From contig NZ_JAGQDG010000002.1 of the NCBI RefSeq assembly GCF_018069865.1, positions 186,001 through 250,000 on the forward strand: a stretch of 64,000 nucleotides of DNA. The letters run 5' to 3'. Of the stretch, positions 41,690 through 51,053 are shown in pieces. Position numbers and translations under genes: made by a program. This DNA comes from Ideonella paludis (lineage in GTDB: Bacteria; Pseudomonadota; Gammaproteobacteria; Burkholderiales; Burkholderiaceae_C). Within the stretch, counting starts at the first letter, position 1, and each line of letters begins with the position of its first letter. The notes beneath the pieces were generated by a model. That model was not told the origin of the DNA. It worked only from the letters and a program-made list of their open reading frames with translations, and did no database searches.

Positions 41690-42465
41690 TGCCTTGGTGG
41701 CAGCGCCTACGCACCTGGCACCAAGCAAGGGTGCAGGCCCGTCACACGCCACCCGAGCCCCTCTGGGCCATGGTGCTGGGCTACTACCCTTTTCTGGCCC
41801 GTCTGAGCCCACCTGAGAAGGAAAAGCTCAAGACCCTGGTGGCGCAGTTCCTGGCCCAAAAACAGTTTAGCGGGGCCCAAGGCCTCCAGGTGACCGATGA
41901 AATGGCCGTCGCGATCGCCGCGCAGGCTTGCCTGCCGCTGCTAAACCTCAGCCTGGAGCTGTATGACAGCTTTGTGGGCATTGTGGTGCACCCTGATGAG
42001 GTGGTGGCCACCCGAGAATGGATGGACGACGACGGGGTCGTGCACGAGTGGGAGGAGCCGCTGTCGGGAGAGGCCATGGACGGTGGGCCGGTGATGCTGT
42101 CCTGGCACGATGCCTTATGGCTGAGCGACAACGGCGACGCGGCCTACAACGTGGTCATCCATGAATTTGCCCACGTGCTGGACCTGCGCAAAGGCTGGGC
42201 GGATGGCACCCCGCCGCTACCGTCTGCGCAGGCCCACTCGGCGTGGCAGGCCGCTCTGCAACAAGCGTTTGAGGCCTTTCAAGATCGACTGGACAGCGGT
42301 CTGCCCTCGGTGGTAGACGCCTATGGCGCCGAGGCCATCGACGAGTTCTTTGCGGTGGCCTGTGAGGCCTTTTTTGTGCAGGGTCAGGCGCTCAAGCAAG
42401 AGCAAGCGGAGCTCTATGCCCTTTTGGCAGGCTACTTTCAACAAGACCCTGCAGTGAGAAGCTGA
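41689..42465 (+). CDS. Zinc-dependent peptidase, MtfA family
   Basis: Zincin-like protein of 258 aa. HEFAH (158-162) in VVIHEFAHVLDL and a downstream Glu in AIDEFFAVACEAFFV form the metal site of MtfA/DUF980 proteins. In E. coli MtfA binds the repressor Mlc and is an aminopeptidase; that link is not shown here. No signal peptide is seen. The ATG overlaps the lpxH stop (TGATG), so the two are coupled. Length is close to E. coli MtfA. Confidence 0.9.
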   Translation: MPWWQRLRTWHQARVQARHTPPEPLWAMVLGYYPFLARLSPPEKEKLKTLVAQFLAQKQFSGAQGLQVTDEMAVAIAAQACLPLLNLSLELYDSFVGIVVHPDEVVATREWMDDDGVVHEWEEPLSGEAMDGGPVMLSWHDALWLSDNGDAAYNVVIHEFAHVLDLRKGWADGTPPLPSAQAHSAWQAALQQAFEAFQDRLDSGLPSVVDAYGAEAIDEFFAVACEAFFVQGQALKQEQAELYALLAGYFQQDPAVRS

Positions 42466-42482
42466 GCGAGACAAAAAAGCAA

Positions 42483-42502
42483 AAGGCTCCCGAAGGAGCC
42501 TT
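42483..42502 (-). terminator. Terminator after clpA
   Basis: AAGGCTCC (42483-42490), loop CGAA, GGAGCCTT (42495-42502). On the minus strand the hairpin is followed by TTGCTTTTTTG, so it terminates clpA, whose stop is 25 bases away. It may also slow transcription from the convergent peptidase gene. Confidence 0.85.
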
Positions 42503-42527
42503 CTGATGACAGCGGGTCAGGCCGGCG

Positions 42528-44840
42528 TCACACGGCAGCAGCTTCGGCCTTGGGCTTGTCGCCGCTCTTGCCCGAGGGCTGAATATCCAGGGTGGTGTTG
42601 CCGTCGGCATCGACATCAACGCTCAAGCGACCGCCATCGACCAAGCGGCCAAAGAGCAGTTCATCGGCCAGGGCGCGTCGAATGGTGTCTTGAATCAGCC
42701 GCTGCATCGGGCGTGCACCCATCAGAGGGTCAAAGCCACGCTTGCCCAGGTGCTTGCGCAAGGCATCAGAGAAGGTGACCTCCACCTTCTTCTCGGCGAG
42801 TTGTTGCTCCAATTGCAGCAAGAACTTGTCGACCACGCGCAAGATCACCTCTTCATCCAGCGCCCGGAAGTTGACGATGGTGTCCAGGCGGTTGCGGAAT
42901 TCGGGGGTGAACAAACGCTTGATGTCTCCCATCTCATCGCCCTGCTCACGCCGGGTGGTGAAACCGATGGTGGACTTCTGCATGGTCTCCGCGCCCGCAT
43001 TGGTGGTCATGATGATGATCACATTGCGGAAGTCGGCCTTGCGCCCGTTGTTGTCGGTCAAGGTGCCGTGGTCCATGACCTGCAGCAGCACATTGAAGAC
43101 ATCGGGGTGCGCCTTCTCGATCTCATCCAAGAGCAGCACGCAATGCGGCTTCTTGGTGATGGCCTCGGTCATCAGGCCACCTTGATCAAAACCGACATAG
43201 CCCGGAGGCGCACCAATGAGGCGGCTGACCGCGTGGCGCTCCATGTACTCGGACATGTCAAAGCGGATCAGCTCGATGCCCAAGATGTAAGCAAGCTGCT
43301 TGGCCACTTCGGTTTTGCCAACGCCTGTGGGGCCGCTGAACAGGAAGGCGCCAATGGGCTTGTCGGCCTTGCCCAGGCCCGACCGAGCCATCTTGATGGC
43401 AGCAGCCAGGGCATCGACCGCCGGGTCTTGCCCGAACACCACGCTCTTGAGATCACGCTCCAAGCTCTTGAGCTTGCCGCGGTCATCCGCCGAGACACTG
43501 GCCGGCGGAATGCGGGCAATCTTGGCCACAATCTCCTCGACCTCGGCCTTGGTGATGGTCTTCTTTTGTTTGCTTTTGGGCAGGATGCGCTGTGCCGCGC
43601 CGGCCTCGTCAATGACGTCAATGGCCTTGTCAGGCAAGTGACGATCATTGATGTACTTGGCCGACAACTCCGCCGCCGCCTGCAGCGCGCCCAAGGCGTA
43701 CTTGACGCTGTGGTGCTCTTCAAAGCGGGACTTCAAGCCCTTGAGGATCTCCACCGTTTGCTCGACTGAAGGCTCAACCACATCCACCTTCTGGAAGCGG
43801 CGGGACAAAGCAGCGTCTTTCTCGAAGATGCCGCGATACTCTTGGAAGGTGGTCGCGCCCAAGCACTTCATCGCACCGCTGGACAGCGCTGGCTTCAGGA
43901 GGTTGGAGGCATCCAGGGTGCCACCCGACGCCGCACCCGCACCGATCAGGGTGTGGATTTCGTCAATGAAGAGAATCGACTTGGGGCTCTCTTTAAGTTG
44001 CTTGAGCACGCCCTTGAGGCGCTGCTCAAAGTCGCCCCGATACTTGGTGCCGGCCAGCAATGCGCCCATGTCCAGTGCGTACACCGTGGCATCGGCCAAA
44101 ACCTCGGGCACGTCGCCTTCGGTGATGCGCCAGGCCAAGCCTTCAGCAATTGCGGTTTTGCCCACGCCAGCCTCACCCACCAACAGTGGGTTGTTCTTGC
44201 GACGACGGCACAGCACTTGGATGACTCGCTCCACCTCATGCTCGCGGCCAATCAGCGGGTCGATCTTGCCGTCTTTGGCCATCTGGTTCAGGTTGGCAGT
44301 GAACTGCTCCAAGGGCGAACCCTTGCCTTCTCCACCGTCGTCCTTTTCGGCCTCCGGAGAATTCCCACCTTCAGGGTTGCCTTTGGCGGGCTCAGGCGGG
44401 TCGGACTTCTTGATGCCATGCGCAATGAAGTTCACCACATCCAGGCGCGTCACACCCTGTTGATGCAGGTAATAGACGGCGTGGGAGTCTTTCTCCCCAA
44501 AGATGGCCACCAAGACATTAGCACCGGTCACTTCCTTCTTGCCGCCACCCGTGCTTTGCACATGCATGATGGCCCGCTGGATGACGCGCTGGAAGCCCAA
44601 TGTTGGTTGGGTATCGACCTCTTCGGCGCCACCCACGGTGGGCGTGTTCTCGCGGATGAAGGCCACCAAACTCTTGCGCAATTCTTCAATATTGGCAGCA
44701 CACGCCCTCAGCACCTCTGCGGCGGAGGGGTTGTCCAGCAAGGCAAGCAGCAAGTGCTCCACCGTGATGAACTCATGTCGCTGCTGGCGTGCCTCGACAA
44801 ACGCCATGTGCAGGCTGACTTCAAGTTCTTGGGCAATCAT
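42528..44840 (-). CDS. clpA: ATP-dependent Clp protease ATP-binding subunit ClpA
   Basis: AAA+ unfoldase feeding ClpP; 770 aa. The N-domain (1-145) has [14 protein letters not shown]. The first ATPase module has [15 protein letters not shown] and the second [15 protein letters not shown]. It is ClpA rather than ClpB by the absence of the long middle coiled coil. The start overlaps the clpS stop by four bases, the standard clpS-clpA coupling; ClpS directs it to N-degron substrates. ClpP is not in the window. Confidence 0.97.
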   Translation of the reverse strand: MIAQELEVSLHMAFVEARQQRHEFITVEHLLLALLDNPSAAEVLRACAANIEELRKSLVAFIRENTPTVGGAEEVDTQPTLGFQRVIQRAIMHVQSTGGGKKEVTGANVLVAIFGEKDSHAVYYLHQQGVTRLDVVNFIAHGIKKSDPPEPAKGNPEGGNSPEAEKDDGGEGKGSPLEQFTANLNQMAKDGKIDPLIGREHEVERVIQVLCRRRKNNPLLVGEAGVGKTAIAEGLAWRITEGDVPEVLADATVYALDMGALLAGTKYRGDFEQRLKGVLKQLKESPKSILFIDEIHTLIGAGAASGGTLDASNLLKPALSSGAMKCLGATTFQEYRGIFEKDAALSRRFQKVDVVEPSVEQTVEILKGLKSRFEEHHSVKYALGALQAAAELSAKYINDRHLPDKAIDVIDEAGAAQRILPKSKQKKTITKAEVEEIVAKIARIPPASVSADDRGKLKSLERDLKSVVFGQDPAVDALAAAIKMARSGLGKADKPIGAFLFSGPTGVGKTEVAKQLAYILGIELIRFDMSEYMERHAVSRLIGAPPGYVGFDQGGLMTEAITKKPHCVLLLDEIEKAHPDVFNVLLQVMDHGTLTDNNGRKADFRNVIIIMTTNAGAETMQKSTIGFTTRREQGDEMGDIKRLFTPEFRNRLDTIVNFRALDEEVILRVVDKFLLQLEQQLAEKKVEVTFSDALRKHLGKRGFDPLMGARPMQRLIQDTIRRALADELLFGRLVDGGRLSVDVDADGNTTLDIQPSGKSGDKPKAEAAAV

Positions 44841-45193
44841 GCGGCCTCCATAATGCATTGAAGCGGGTGTCCGGATCGTCTTGCAGCCGCGAGCACCAGC
44901 TCGACTTTCGTTGCTGCAACATCCTTGGTAAATACTCCACACACGCCTCGACCGTCGTGGTGAATCTTCAACATGATCTGGGTTGCAGCGTCGAGATCGA
45001 GCCTAAAGTATTCCTGCAACACCATCACCACGAACTCCATCGGGGTGAAATCATCATTCAGCATGACCACTTGGTACATGCGCGGGGGTTTGGTACGGGC
45101 GGCCTTGCGCTCCGCCACGACCGACCCTTGACCATCGTCCGGCCGGGGTGCGGACGGCGGCGTCGGGGGTTGAGAGGGGGGATTTGACGGCAT
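44837..45193 (-). CDS. clpS: ATP-dependent Clp protease adaptor ClpS
   Basis: Adaptor of 118 aa that delivers N-degron substrates to ClpA. A disordered Pro-rich N-terminus (1-35) precedes the conserved core [17 protein letters not shown], the residue contacts around EYF, and [20 protein letters not shown]. Normal length. First gene of the clpS-clpA pair, divergent from the cold-shock gene. Confidence 0.97.
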   Translation of the reverse strand: MPSNPPSQPPTPPSAPRPDDGQGSVVAERKAARTKPPRMYQVVMLNDDFTPMEFVVMVLQEYFRLDLDAATQIMLKIHHDGRGVCGVFTKDVAATKVELVLAAARRSGHPLQCIMEAA

Positions 45194-45342
45194 GAAACGA
45201 GTATAGCCATTCGGCTAGAAGCAGATGGGCACCATCACATCGTCCCCTTACCAGCCCTGTGCTCTATTGCTGAAAAACACCAGCGCCCTCCCTCTTTTCG
45301 GTGCATTACCGAGAAATGGAGCGGCATGAAGCCTTGCGGCGA

Positions 45343-45372
45343 TTGACAGGCATTGGTGGACACCAAGACAAT
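45343..45372 (+). promoter_or_regulatory. Probable sigma-70 promoter of the cold-shock gene
   Basis: A perfect -35 TTGACA (45343-45348), an 18-base spacer and GACAAT (45367-45372), followed by a leader of about 30 bases to the ATG at 45411. The -10 matches four of six positions. The leader is short compared with those of E. coli cspA-type genes. Confidence 0.55.
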
Positions 45373-45410
45373 GCACTGCATAAGCCTAAAAGGCACAAGG
45401 AGGAAAATTT

Positions 45411-45671
45411 ATGGACGCTGTCGGTATCGTCAAATGGTTCAATGACGCCAAGGGGTTTGGTTTCATCGAGCCAGATGGAGGCGGGAGTGATGTTTTCGCT
45501 CATTTTTCCGCCATTCAGATGGAGGGTTTTCGGACCCTCAAGCAAGGCTCCAAAGTTCGCTACGAACTGGTCGATGGTCCCAAGGGCCGCCTGGCACAGA
45601 ACATTCGGCCAGAGCCCAGCGATGCCACCCAAGAAACCACCGTCGAGACCTCAGCCGCAGAGCCTGGTTGA
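45411..45671 (+). CDS. Cold-shock domain protein
   Basis: Single-stranded nucleic-acid-binding protein of 86 aa. The cold-shock domain (1-67) opens with [16 protein letters not shown], containing RNP1 (KGFGFI, 14-19), and RNP2 is DVFAHF (28-33). An acidic Thr/Glu/Ala-rich tail of about 18 residues follows, longer than in the minimal 67-70 aa Csp proteins. A strong AAGGAGG lies nine bases before the ATG. Which csp paralogue this is cannot be told. Confidence 0.95.
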   Translation: MDAVGIVKWFNDAKGFGFIEPDGGGSDVFAHFSAIQMEGFRTLKQGSKVRYELVDGPKGRLAQNIRPEPSDATQETTVETSAAEPG

Positions 45672-45852
45672 AGGATGCCCCGGCCGGTAGACAGCGCCGC
45701 CGTCGCGCACCAAGCCGTCTAGCGCTGCGGCATCTCCCTTCTCATGGCCGTGCTGGGCGAGGGCTTCAGGCGCTTGGCCAAGCCATCAGGCTGAGGGTGC
45801 GGCTTGCGCTTTGTGCTTTTCGGTTGAGCGTCTGCGGCGAGCTTTTGCCGCA

Positions 45853-46563
45853 TCACGATACGCAGAAGGCCCAAATCTGAGCCCACAGGCCATGACCCAG
45901 CGCCCAAGCGGAAGAACCCGCCAAAAGTGCTCCAGCGAATCGGGTCAGGCCACGCTGCAGACGCACTCCGAAATCGCCGTGAGGATGACCTGAGGCGAGC
46001 TTGCGCCAAAGATGGGGGCCTAAGCCGAGCGCCGGTGAAGACCCCAGGGCAAACGCCGCCATGACGGCCCCGCCGCCCGCTGGCCCGTTGGCCAGCGCAG
46101 CGACCAGCAACGCTGACTGCAGCAGCCCGCAAGGCCAGGCAAACCAGACCAAACCAGCCGCACCGGCCTTGAGCGGCCCCACGACCGGCTTCCAACCCGG
46201 CGCATGACCCTGCAGGCCTTCTGAGCCCGACCGTCCCGATCGGTCCAGCCAGGTGGGTTGCTCACCCCGCCACAGCAGCCAAAGCCCTAAGCCCAAACCC
46301 GCCATGTGCGCCAAGGTCCACAAAGGGCGCAGCGCCGGGCTCCATTGGCTGAGCTGCGCCAGCAGGGCCACACTGCCCGCGGCCACCGCCCCTGCGGCTG
46401 CATAGCCAGCCACCCGGCCAAGATGGAAGCCACCCCATACCGAAGGCCGCCCTGCGCCGCAGGCCTGCACCACGGCTGCACTGGCTGGGCCGCACATCAC
46501 CACACAGTGAAGCGAGCCGGCCAAGCCCATGAACAGGGCGCTGAGGATGAGAGTGACTGTCAC
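45853..46563 (-). CDS. Sulfite exporter TauE/SafE-family membrane protein linked to cbb3 oxidase
   Basis: Polytopic inner-membrane protein of 236 aa with about six helices. The opening LFMGLAGSLHCVVMCGP is the conserved start of the short TauE/SafE (DsbD-like, heavy-metal) family often found near cco genes. In Rhodobacter and Pseudomonas such proteins are linked to cytochrome or copper maturation; transport of sulfite is not implied. Start is GTG 46563, two bases after hemN. It forms a hemN-tauE unit. The 181 bases to csp show nothing recognisable. Confidence 0.82.
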   Translation of the reverse strand: MTVTLILSALFMGLAGSLHCVVMCGPASAAVVQACGAGRPSVWGGFHLGRVAGYAAAGAVAAGSVALLAQLSQWSPALRPLWTLAHMAGLGLGLWLLWRGEQPTWLDRSGRSGSEGLQGHAPGWKPVVGPLKAGAAGLVWFAWPCGLLQSALLVAALANGPAGGGAVMAAFALGSSPALGLGPHLWRKLASGHPHGDFGVRLQRGLTRFAGALLAGSSAWALGHGLWAQIWAFCVS

Positions 46564-46565
46564 CC

Positions 46566-47987
46566 CTAAATGATGCGCGAAAACTTCTCCCGAACGCGGT
46601 CCGCCTGCAAATGCTTGTCAAAAAGCATGGCGATGGCGCGCACGAAGAACCACCCTTGGGCTGTGATTTGCACAGCGCCGGGCTCCATCAGCACCAAGCC
46701 CATCTCAATAAAGGGTGTGAGCTGTGCCAACTCTGATTTGAAGTACTCAGGCACTTTGATCAAGTGCGCCAATTCCACAGACTCGTACTCCAAGCGCCCC
46801 TGACACATCAAGGCCATGATGACGGCCCGACGCAGCAGATCATCCCGAGTGAGCGCCAGTCCTCGCACAACAGGGAAGCGGCCTTGCCGAACCGCATCGT
46901 AATACTCTGGCAGCGTCTTCGCGTTCTGACTGTACGTAGCCCCCATCCTCCCGATGGACGACACGCCCAGCCCAATCAGGTCGCAGTCTGCGTGGGTGCT
47001 GTAGCCCTGAAAGTTGCGATGCAGGCGCCCTTGACGCTTGGCGGCGGCCAAGCTGTCTTCAGGCAATGCAAAGTGATCCATGCCGATGTAGACATAGCCT
47101 TGTGCCAAGAAGCCCGAGATGGCCCCCTGCAACATCGCAACGCGGTTCTCAGGAGGCGGCAATTGCCCAGCATCAATCCGCCGCTGGGGCTTGAATCGGC
47201 TGGGCAAATGGGCATACGCATAAAGCGCAATGCGGTCTGGCCGCAGATCGCCAATCCGTGCAATGGTCTTTGCAAACCCTTCTGGGGTCTGCAGGGGCAA
47301 GCCATAGATCAAATCAACATTGATGGACTCAAAACCCAAAGCCCGAGCCTCGACCATCAGCGTCTGGATGCTCTCAAACGACTGCACCCGATGAACCGCT
47401 TTTTGGACGTCGGGATCCAGGTCCTGTACCCCGAAGCTGATCCGATTGAAACCCATGCTTCTGAGTGCGGCCAATCGCTCGACATTGGCGGTCCGAGGAT
47501 CAACCTCAATCGACACTTCGGCGCCGGGCGCTAAGCGGAAAGCTGCCCCCAGCGAGGCCATCACGCGGCGCAATTCCTCGTCACTGAGAAAAGTGGGAGA
47601 GCCCCCCCCAAAATGCAATTGCGAAACCAGCGGGTGCTCATCCAGCGCTTGCCGATGGAGTTCAATTTCAGACTCCAGCGCTTCGATGTACTCAGCCCCG
47701 CGCTCGTGATGCTTGGTGATCACCTTGTTGCAGGCGCAGTAGTAGCACACCGATTCGCAGAACGGAATGTGCACATAGACCGACAAGGGCTTGCGACCTC
47801 CAACGGTGGCCCCCTGGGCGCGCTGCTGCAAGGCCTGCAAGTAATCAGCCTCGCCAAACGCCTCAACGAAGCGATCAGCCGTGGGATAGGAGGTGTAGCG
47901 CGGGCCGGGAACATCAAACCGACGCAGCAGGTTGACGGGCAGTTGGGTGTCGGCGTCGGCGCCGCGATCCGTGACGATGGATTCCAT
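46566..47987 (-). CDS. hemN: Oxygen-independent coproporphyrinogen III oxidase
   Basis: Radical SAM enzyme making protoporphyrinogen IX without oxygen; 473 aa. The cluster motif CxxxCxxC has C77, C81 and C84 in PFCESVCYYCAC. VPGPRYTSYPTADRF near the N-terminus and FGVQDLDPDVQ follow the HemN pattern. ATG 47987 gives a normal N-terminus; an extension of 37 residues upstream is unrelated. It is divergent from fnr and a near-FNR site lies between them, consistent with haem supply under low oxygen. Confidence 0.96.
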   Translation of the reverse strand: MESIVTDRGADADTQLPVNLLRRFDVPGPRYTSYPTADRFVEAFGEADYLQALQQRAQGATVGGRKPLSVYVHIPFCESVCYYCACNKVITKHHERGAEYIEALESEIELHRQALDEHPLVSQLHFGGGSPTFLSDEELRRVMASLGAAFRLAPGAEVSIEVDPRTANVERLAALRSMGFNRISFGVQDLDPDVQKAVHRVQSFESIQTLMVEARALGFESINVDLIYGLPLQTPEGFAKTIARIGDLRPDRIALYAYAHLPSRFKPQRRIDAGQLPPPENRVAMLQGAISGFLAQGYVYIGMDHFALPEDSLAAAKRQGRLHRNFQGYSTHADCDLIGLGVSSIGRMGATYSQNAKTLPEYYDAVRQGRFPVVRGLALTRDDLLRRAVIMALMCQGRLEYESVELAHLIKVPEYFKSELAQLTPFIEMGLVLMEPGAVQITAQGWFFVRAIAMLFDKHLQADRVREKFSRII

Positions 47988-48020
47988 TTCGCCATCGTGC
48001 CAAAACACTACGCTGAGGGC

Positions 48021-48034
48021 TTGATCTGCCTCAA
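48021..48034. promoter_or_regulatory. FNR-box-like site between hemN and fnr
   Basis: TTGATCTGCCTCAA matches TTGAT-N4-ATCAA at nine of ten positions. It lies 34 bases before the hemN ATG and 113 before fnr. At this distance classical activation of hemN from -41.5 would leave almost no leader, so activation from another position or repression is possible. Sequence match good, function uncertain. Confidence 0.5.
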
Positions 48035-48146
48035 GGCTCAATCGCAAGTGGCCCGAAAGAATTCGGCCTTGGCTCAAGACCCAAACTCCCCATCGCAATC
48101 AAGGCTGCATTCTGAGGAATGAGCCGTCAGCGCCATAATCCTCAGC

Positions 48147-48890
48147 ATGACCGAAGCATCAACTCCCCTGAAGACGGACGCGTTCAAAGTCGCCTGTTCA
48201 AGCTGCAACTTACGGGAGCTCTGCCTCCCCGTTGGACTGGATCGGCCAGATCTGGAACGGCTTGACGCCCTCGTCTCCACCCGTCGGAGCGTGGCGCGCG
48301 GCGACACATTGTTTCGAGCCGGCGACGCCTTTGAATCGCTCTATGCTGTTCGAACCGGCTTTTTCAAAACTTGTGTGTCTTCAGAGGACGGACGGGATCA
48401 AGTCACGGGGTTCCAGATGGCCGGCGAGCTCTTGGGCCTCGATGGGATCAGCGCCGATCGCCACTCTTGCGATGCTGTTGCCCTCGAAGACTCCCAGGTC
48501 TGCGTCATTCAATACAACCAGCTCGAAACACTATCGCGCGAATTCACCGACCTGCAGCATCAGTTCCACAAAATCATGAGCCGGGAGATTGTGCGGGATC
48601 ATGGCGTGATGCTGTTGCTGGGCAGCATGCGTGCTGAAGAGCGCTTGGCAGCGTTTTTGCTCAATCTCACTCAACGCCTACAGGCACGTGGATTCTCTTC
48701 GTCCTCGCTCATTCTTCGCATGACTCGCGAAGAGATCGGCAGTTACTTGGGATTGAAGTTGGAAACCGTCAGCAGAACCTTTTCTAAGTTCCAGGATGAA
48801 GGTCTGCTTGAGGTGAAGCAGCGTCAGATTCGGATCTTGAATCAAGAAGGGCTGCAGCAATTGATCAATGGAGCAGGCTCCACCTGTTGA
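48147..48890 (+). CDS. fnr: FNR-type transcriptional regulator
   Basis: Oxygen-sensing CRP/FNR regulator of 247 aa. The cluster ligands are present: C17, C20 and C26 in CSSCNLRELC, plus C108, equivalent to E. coli FNR C20, C23, C29 and C122. A cyclic-nucleotide-like beta domain and dimer helix lead to the HTH with recognition helix ETVSR (E206, S209, R210), the FNR-type DNA contacts for TTGAT. It most likely activates ccoNOQP and possibly hemN under low oxygen; a matching box precedes ccoN. Confidence 0.95.
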   Translation: MTEASTPLKTDAFKVACSSCNLRELCLPVGLDRPDLERLDALVSTRRSVARGDTLFRAGDAFESLYAVRTGFFKTCVSSEDGRDQVTGFQMAGELLGLDGISADRHSCDAVALEDSQVCVIQYNQLETLSREFTDLQHQFHKIMSREIVRDHGVMLLLGSMRAEERLAAFLLNLTQRLQARGFSSSSLILRMTREEIGSYLGLKLETVSRTFSKFQDEGLLEVKQRQIRILNQEGLQQLINGAGSTC

Positions 48891-48940
48891 GGCCACGGTG
48901 GCGCCTTGAGCCCGTCCGCGGACTCAGGGCCGAATGCGCC

Positions 48941-49231
48941 TCAACTCGGCCAGCGCGGCGCACTTCGGCGCACAGGCGTGTGGTCGCCTTCAGAGGGCGT
49001 GGTGACCAGCATTTGGGTCAGCGCACCTGCGGTGGAGATCACCGCCCAAAACACGAAAAATGCGACTGTGTAGACAGCGCTGGCCGACCATTCCACGGGT
49101 GCCCCGCCAAACCACTGCAAGCTGCTGGGGTCCACCACTGAAAACACCAGCATCTCAAGCACACCGGCCATCAAGAACGAAGGCCAAAGAATGCACAAAG
49201 CCCGAACAGTGAAAGTCGTGGGGGTGCTCAT
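48941..49231 (-). CDS. Small two-helix membrane protein, unassigned
   Basis: Protein of 96 aa with two hydrophobic segments: about 10-31 (ALCILWPSFLMAGVLEMLVFSV) and about 51-73 (AVYTVAFFVFWAVISTAGAL). Short hydrophilic ends suggest both termini on the same side, probably cytoplasmic. It lies 45 bases after the FixH-like gene, at the distal end of the cco operon. I do not recognise a family; by position a role in cbb3 assembly or accessory function is plausible but unproven. Confidence 0.65.
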   Translation of the reverse strand: MSTPTTFTVRALCILWPSFLMAGVLEMLVFSVVDPSSLQWFGGAPVEWSASAVYTVAFFVFWAVISTAGALTQMLVTTPSEGDHTPVRRSAPRWPS

Positions 49232-49276
49232 GACGCTAGGCTTTCAGTAAAGAGGTCAGGCACAGGGCTGCTGACG

Positions 49277-49543
49277 TCAGGGTTTTGGCGTGGCTGCGTG
49301 GTTCCGAGCTTGGACCGCAGGCGCCAATGCACCCGCTGTAGACGGCTTGGACCCCGCGGCCATCTCCGCTGGCGTCAGAACCGGGTCTGCACCACGGATG
49401 GCCACCACAGCGGTCGCAATGCTGGCAATGACCACGGCCAAAGGACCGCCAATCACCAACCAAACCATGCGATAACGCCACCATGGTTGCTGACTTTCAC
49501 TCTCATTGCCCTTGGGCACAACCGGGGTAATCTCTGAGGACAT
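49277..49543 (-). CDS. Short FixH-like membrane protein
   Basis: Protein of 88 aa with one membrane helix (about 27-49, VWLVIGGPLAVVIASIATAVVAI) after PWWRYRM and a hydrophilic tail rich in Ala, Pro and Thr. Position directly after ccoG and the N-terminal PWW-basic-helix pattern resemble FixH (CcoH), the small copper/oxidase assembly protein. It is shorter than canonical FixH (about 160 aa) and lacks its periplasmic domain. The call leans on gene order. Confidence 0.55.
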   Translation of the reverse strand: MSSEITPVVPKGNESESQQPWWRYRMVWLVIGGPLAVVIASIATAVVAIRGADPVLTPAEMAAGSKPSTAGALAPAVQARNHAATPKP

Positions 49544-49568
49544 TGTTGGACTCCTAAAGCGCCGCCAC

Positions 49569-51038
49569 TCAGCGCGGCACCATGAACGTAGACTTTTCCT
49601 GAATCTTCACCGGCGCTTCGGAGGCGTCGGACGATTGACGCTCCACCTCGAAGTGAATCACGTGGGCGCCAGGCCCCACTTGCTGGCCGGCCTCAAACGG
49701 GATCTGCGCCCCGACGGTGACCCATCTCGCTTCGGCAGCCTGAACCTCCACCACCGCATTGGAGGGCACGGTGATGCCGTCAATGCCGGTTACCTTGATC
49801 CGATAGCTTTGCGCTTTCTCTGCGGCATTCATGATCTGCAGGCGGTAGACGTTTTCGACTTTGCCGTCCTCGACAATCCGCGCCAGGGTCGAACGATCAC
49901 GCACCACATCAACGCGGAATGGCGCTCGGGTGAACAAGCTGACCGCGAACAAGGTGCAGATCACCAACAAGATCGCTGTATAGACCAACACACGAGGCCG
50001 CAAGATGCGCTGAATCATCTGCTTGCGGTCGAACTTATTCGTCAAGCCGTTTTGCGTGGCATAGCGAACAAGCCCGGGTGCATAGCCCATTTTGTCCATG
50101 ATGCCGTCGCACACATCGATACAGGCCGCACAACCAATGCACTCGTATTGCAGGCCCTTGCGGATATCAATCCCGGTGGGACAAACCTGCACACAAAGCC
50201 CGCAATCAATGCAAGAGCCTAAGCCCAGCGACGCGGGATCAGCCTTTTTCGACCGCGAACCACGCGGCTCGCCCCGAGCCTCGTCGTAGCTGATGATCAA
50301 GGTGTCTTTGTCGAACATGACGCTTTGAAAGCGTGCATACGGACACATGTACTTGCAGACCTGCTCTCGCATATAGCCTGCATTGCCATAGGTGGCAAAC
50401 GAGTAAAAGAGAATCCAGAACCACTCCCAGGGGCCAAATCCCAGGGACATCGCTTGCGCAGCCAAGACCTTGATCGGCGTGAAATAGCCGACAAAGGTGA
50501 AGCCTGTCCAAAGCGCAAACAGCACCCAGACCGCCTGCGTTGCGGACTTGCGCCAGAAACGCTCCAAGGTCCAGGGGCCTGCATCGCGCCGCATCCGCTC
50601 CGCCCGATCACCTTCGATGCGGTGCTCAAACCACATGAAGATTTCGGTGTAGACCGTTTGGGGACAGGCATAGCCACACCACAGGCGGCCGGCCACTGCC
50701 GTGAACAAAAACAGCCCGTAGGCTGAAATCATCAGCAGTGCAGAGAGGTAGATCAGGTCCTGCGGATAGAGGACCAGACCGAAGATATAGAAGCGCCTGG
50801 AAACAAGGTCAAAAAGAACGGCTTGGCGTTCATTCCAGGTCAGCCACGGCAGACCGTAGAAAACGACCTGCGTGATCCACACCAAAGCCCAGCGCCAAGT
50901 CGAAAACCAACCGCTGACGGCCCGGGTGTAGATCTTTTTCTGCTTTTGATAGAGCGAGACAACCGCCCCCACACTGTCTTCGTCTGGGGCTTGCACCGCC
51001 GCATTGTTCGGTGAGGGAGAGGTTGACTGATCGCTCAT
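49569..51038 (-). CDS. ccoG: Cytochrome c oxidase accessory protein CcoG (RdxA/FixG)
   Basis: Membrane iron-sulfur protein needed for copper delivery to cbb3 oxidase; 489 aa. Several N-terminal helices include FTAVAGRLWCGYACPQTVYTE. Two ferredoxin-type clusters follow: CIDCGLCVQVCPTG and CIGCAACIDVCD. The C-terminal Ig-like periplasmic domain (about 370-480) is preceded by a helix (ILLVICTLFAVSLF). It follows ccoP by 15 bases, completing ccoNOQPG. Confidence 0.97.
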   Translation of the reverse strand: MSDQSTSPSPNNAAVQAPDEDSVGAVVSLYQKQKKIYTRAVSGWFSTWRWALVWITQVVFYGLPWLTWNERQAVLFDLVSRRFYIFGLVLYPQDLIYLSALLMISAYGLFLFTAVAGRLWCGYACPQTVYTEIFMWFEHRIEGDRAERMRRDAGPWTLERFWRKSATQAVWVLFALWTGFTFVGYFTPIKVLAAQAMSLGFGPWEWFWILFYSFATYGNAGYMREQVCKYMCPYARFQSVMFDKDTLIISYDEARGEPRGSRSKKADPASLGLGSCIDCGLCVQVCPTGIDIRKGLQYECIGCAACIDVCDGIMDKMGYAPGLVRYATQNGLTNKFDRKQMIQRILRPRVLVYTAILLVICTLFAVSLFTRAPFRVDVVRDRSTLARIVEDGKVENVYRLQIMNAAEKAQSYRIKVTGIDGITVPSNAVVEVQAAEARWVTVGAQIPFEAGQQVGPGAHVIHFEVERQSSDASEAPVKIQEKSTFMVPR

Positions 51039-51053
51039 GCAGACTAATTTAGC

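Noticed and set aside
45668-45880. Possible 70-codon gene after csp
   Set aside because: It needs a TTG start inside the csp stop, has no ribosome binding site of its own and an Arg/Leu-rich random-looking product.
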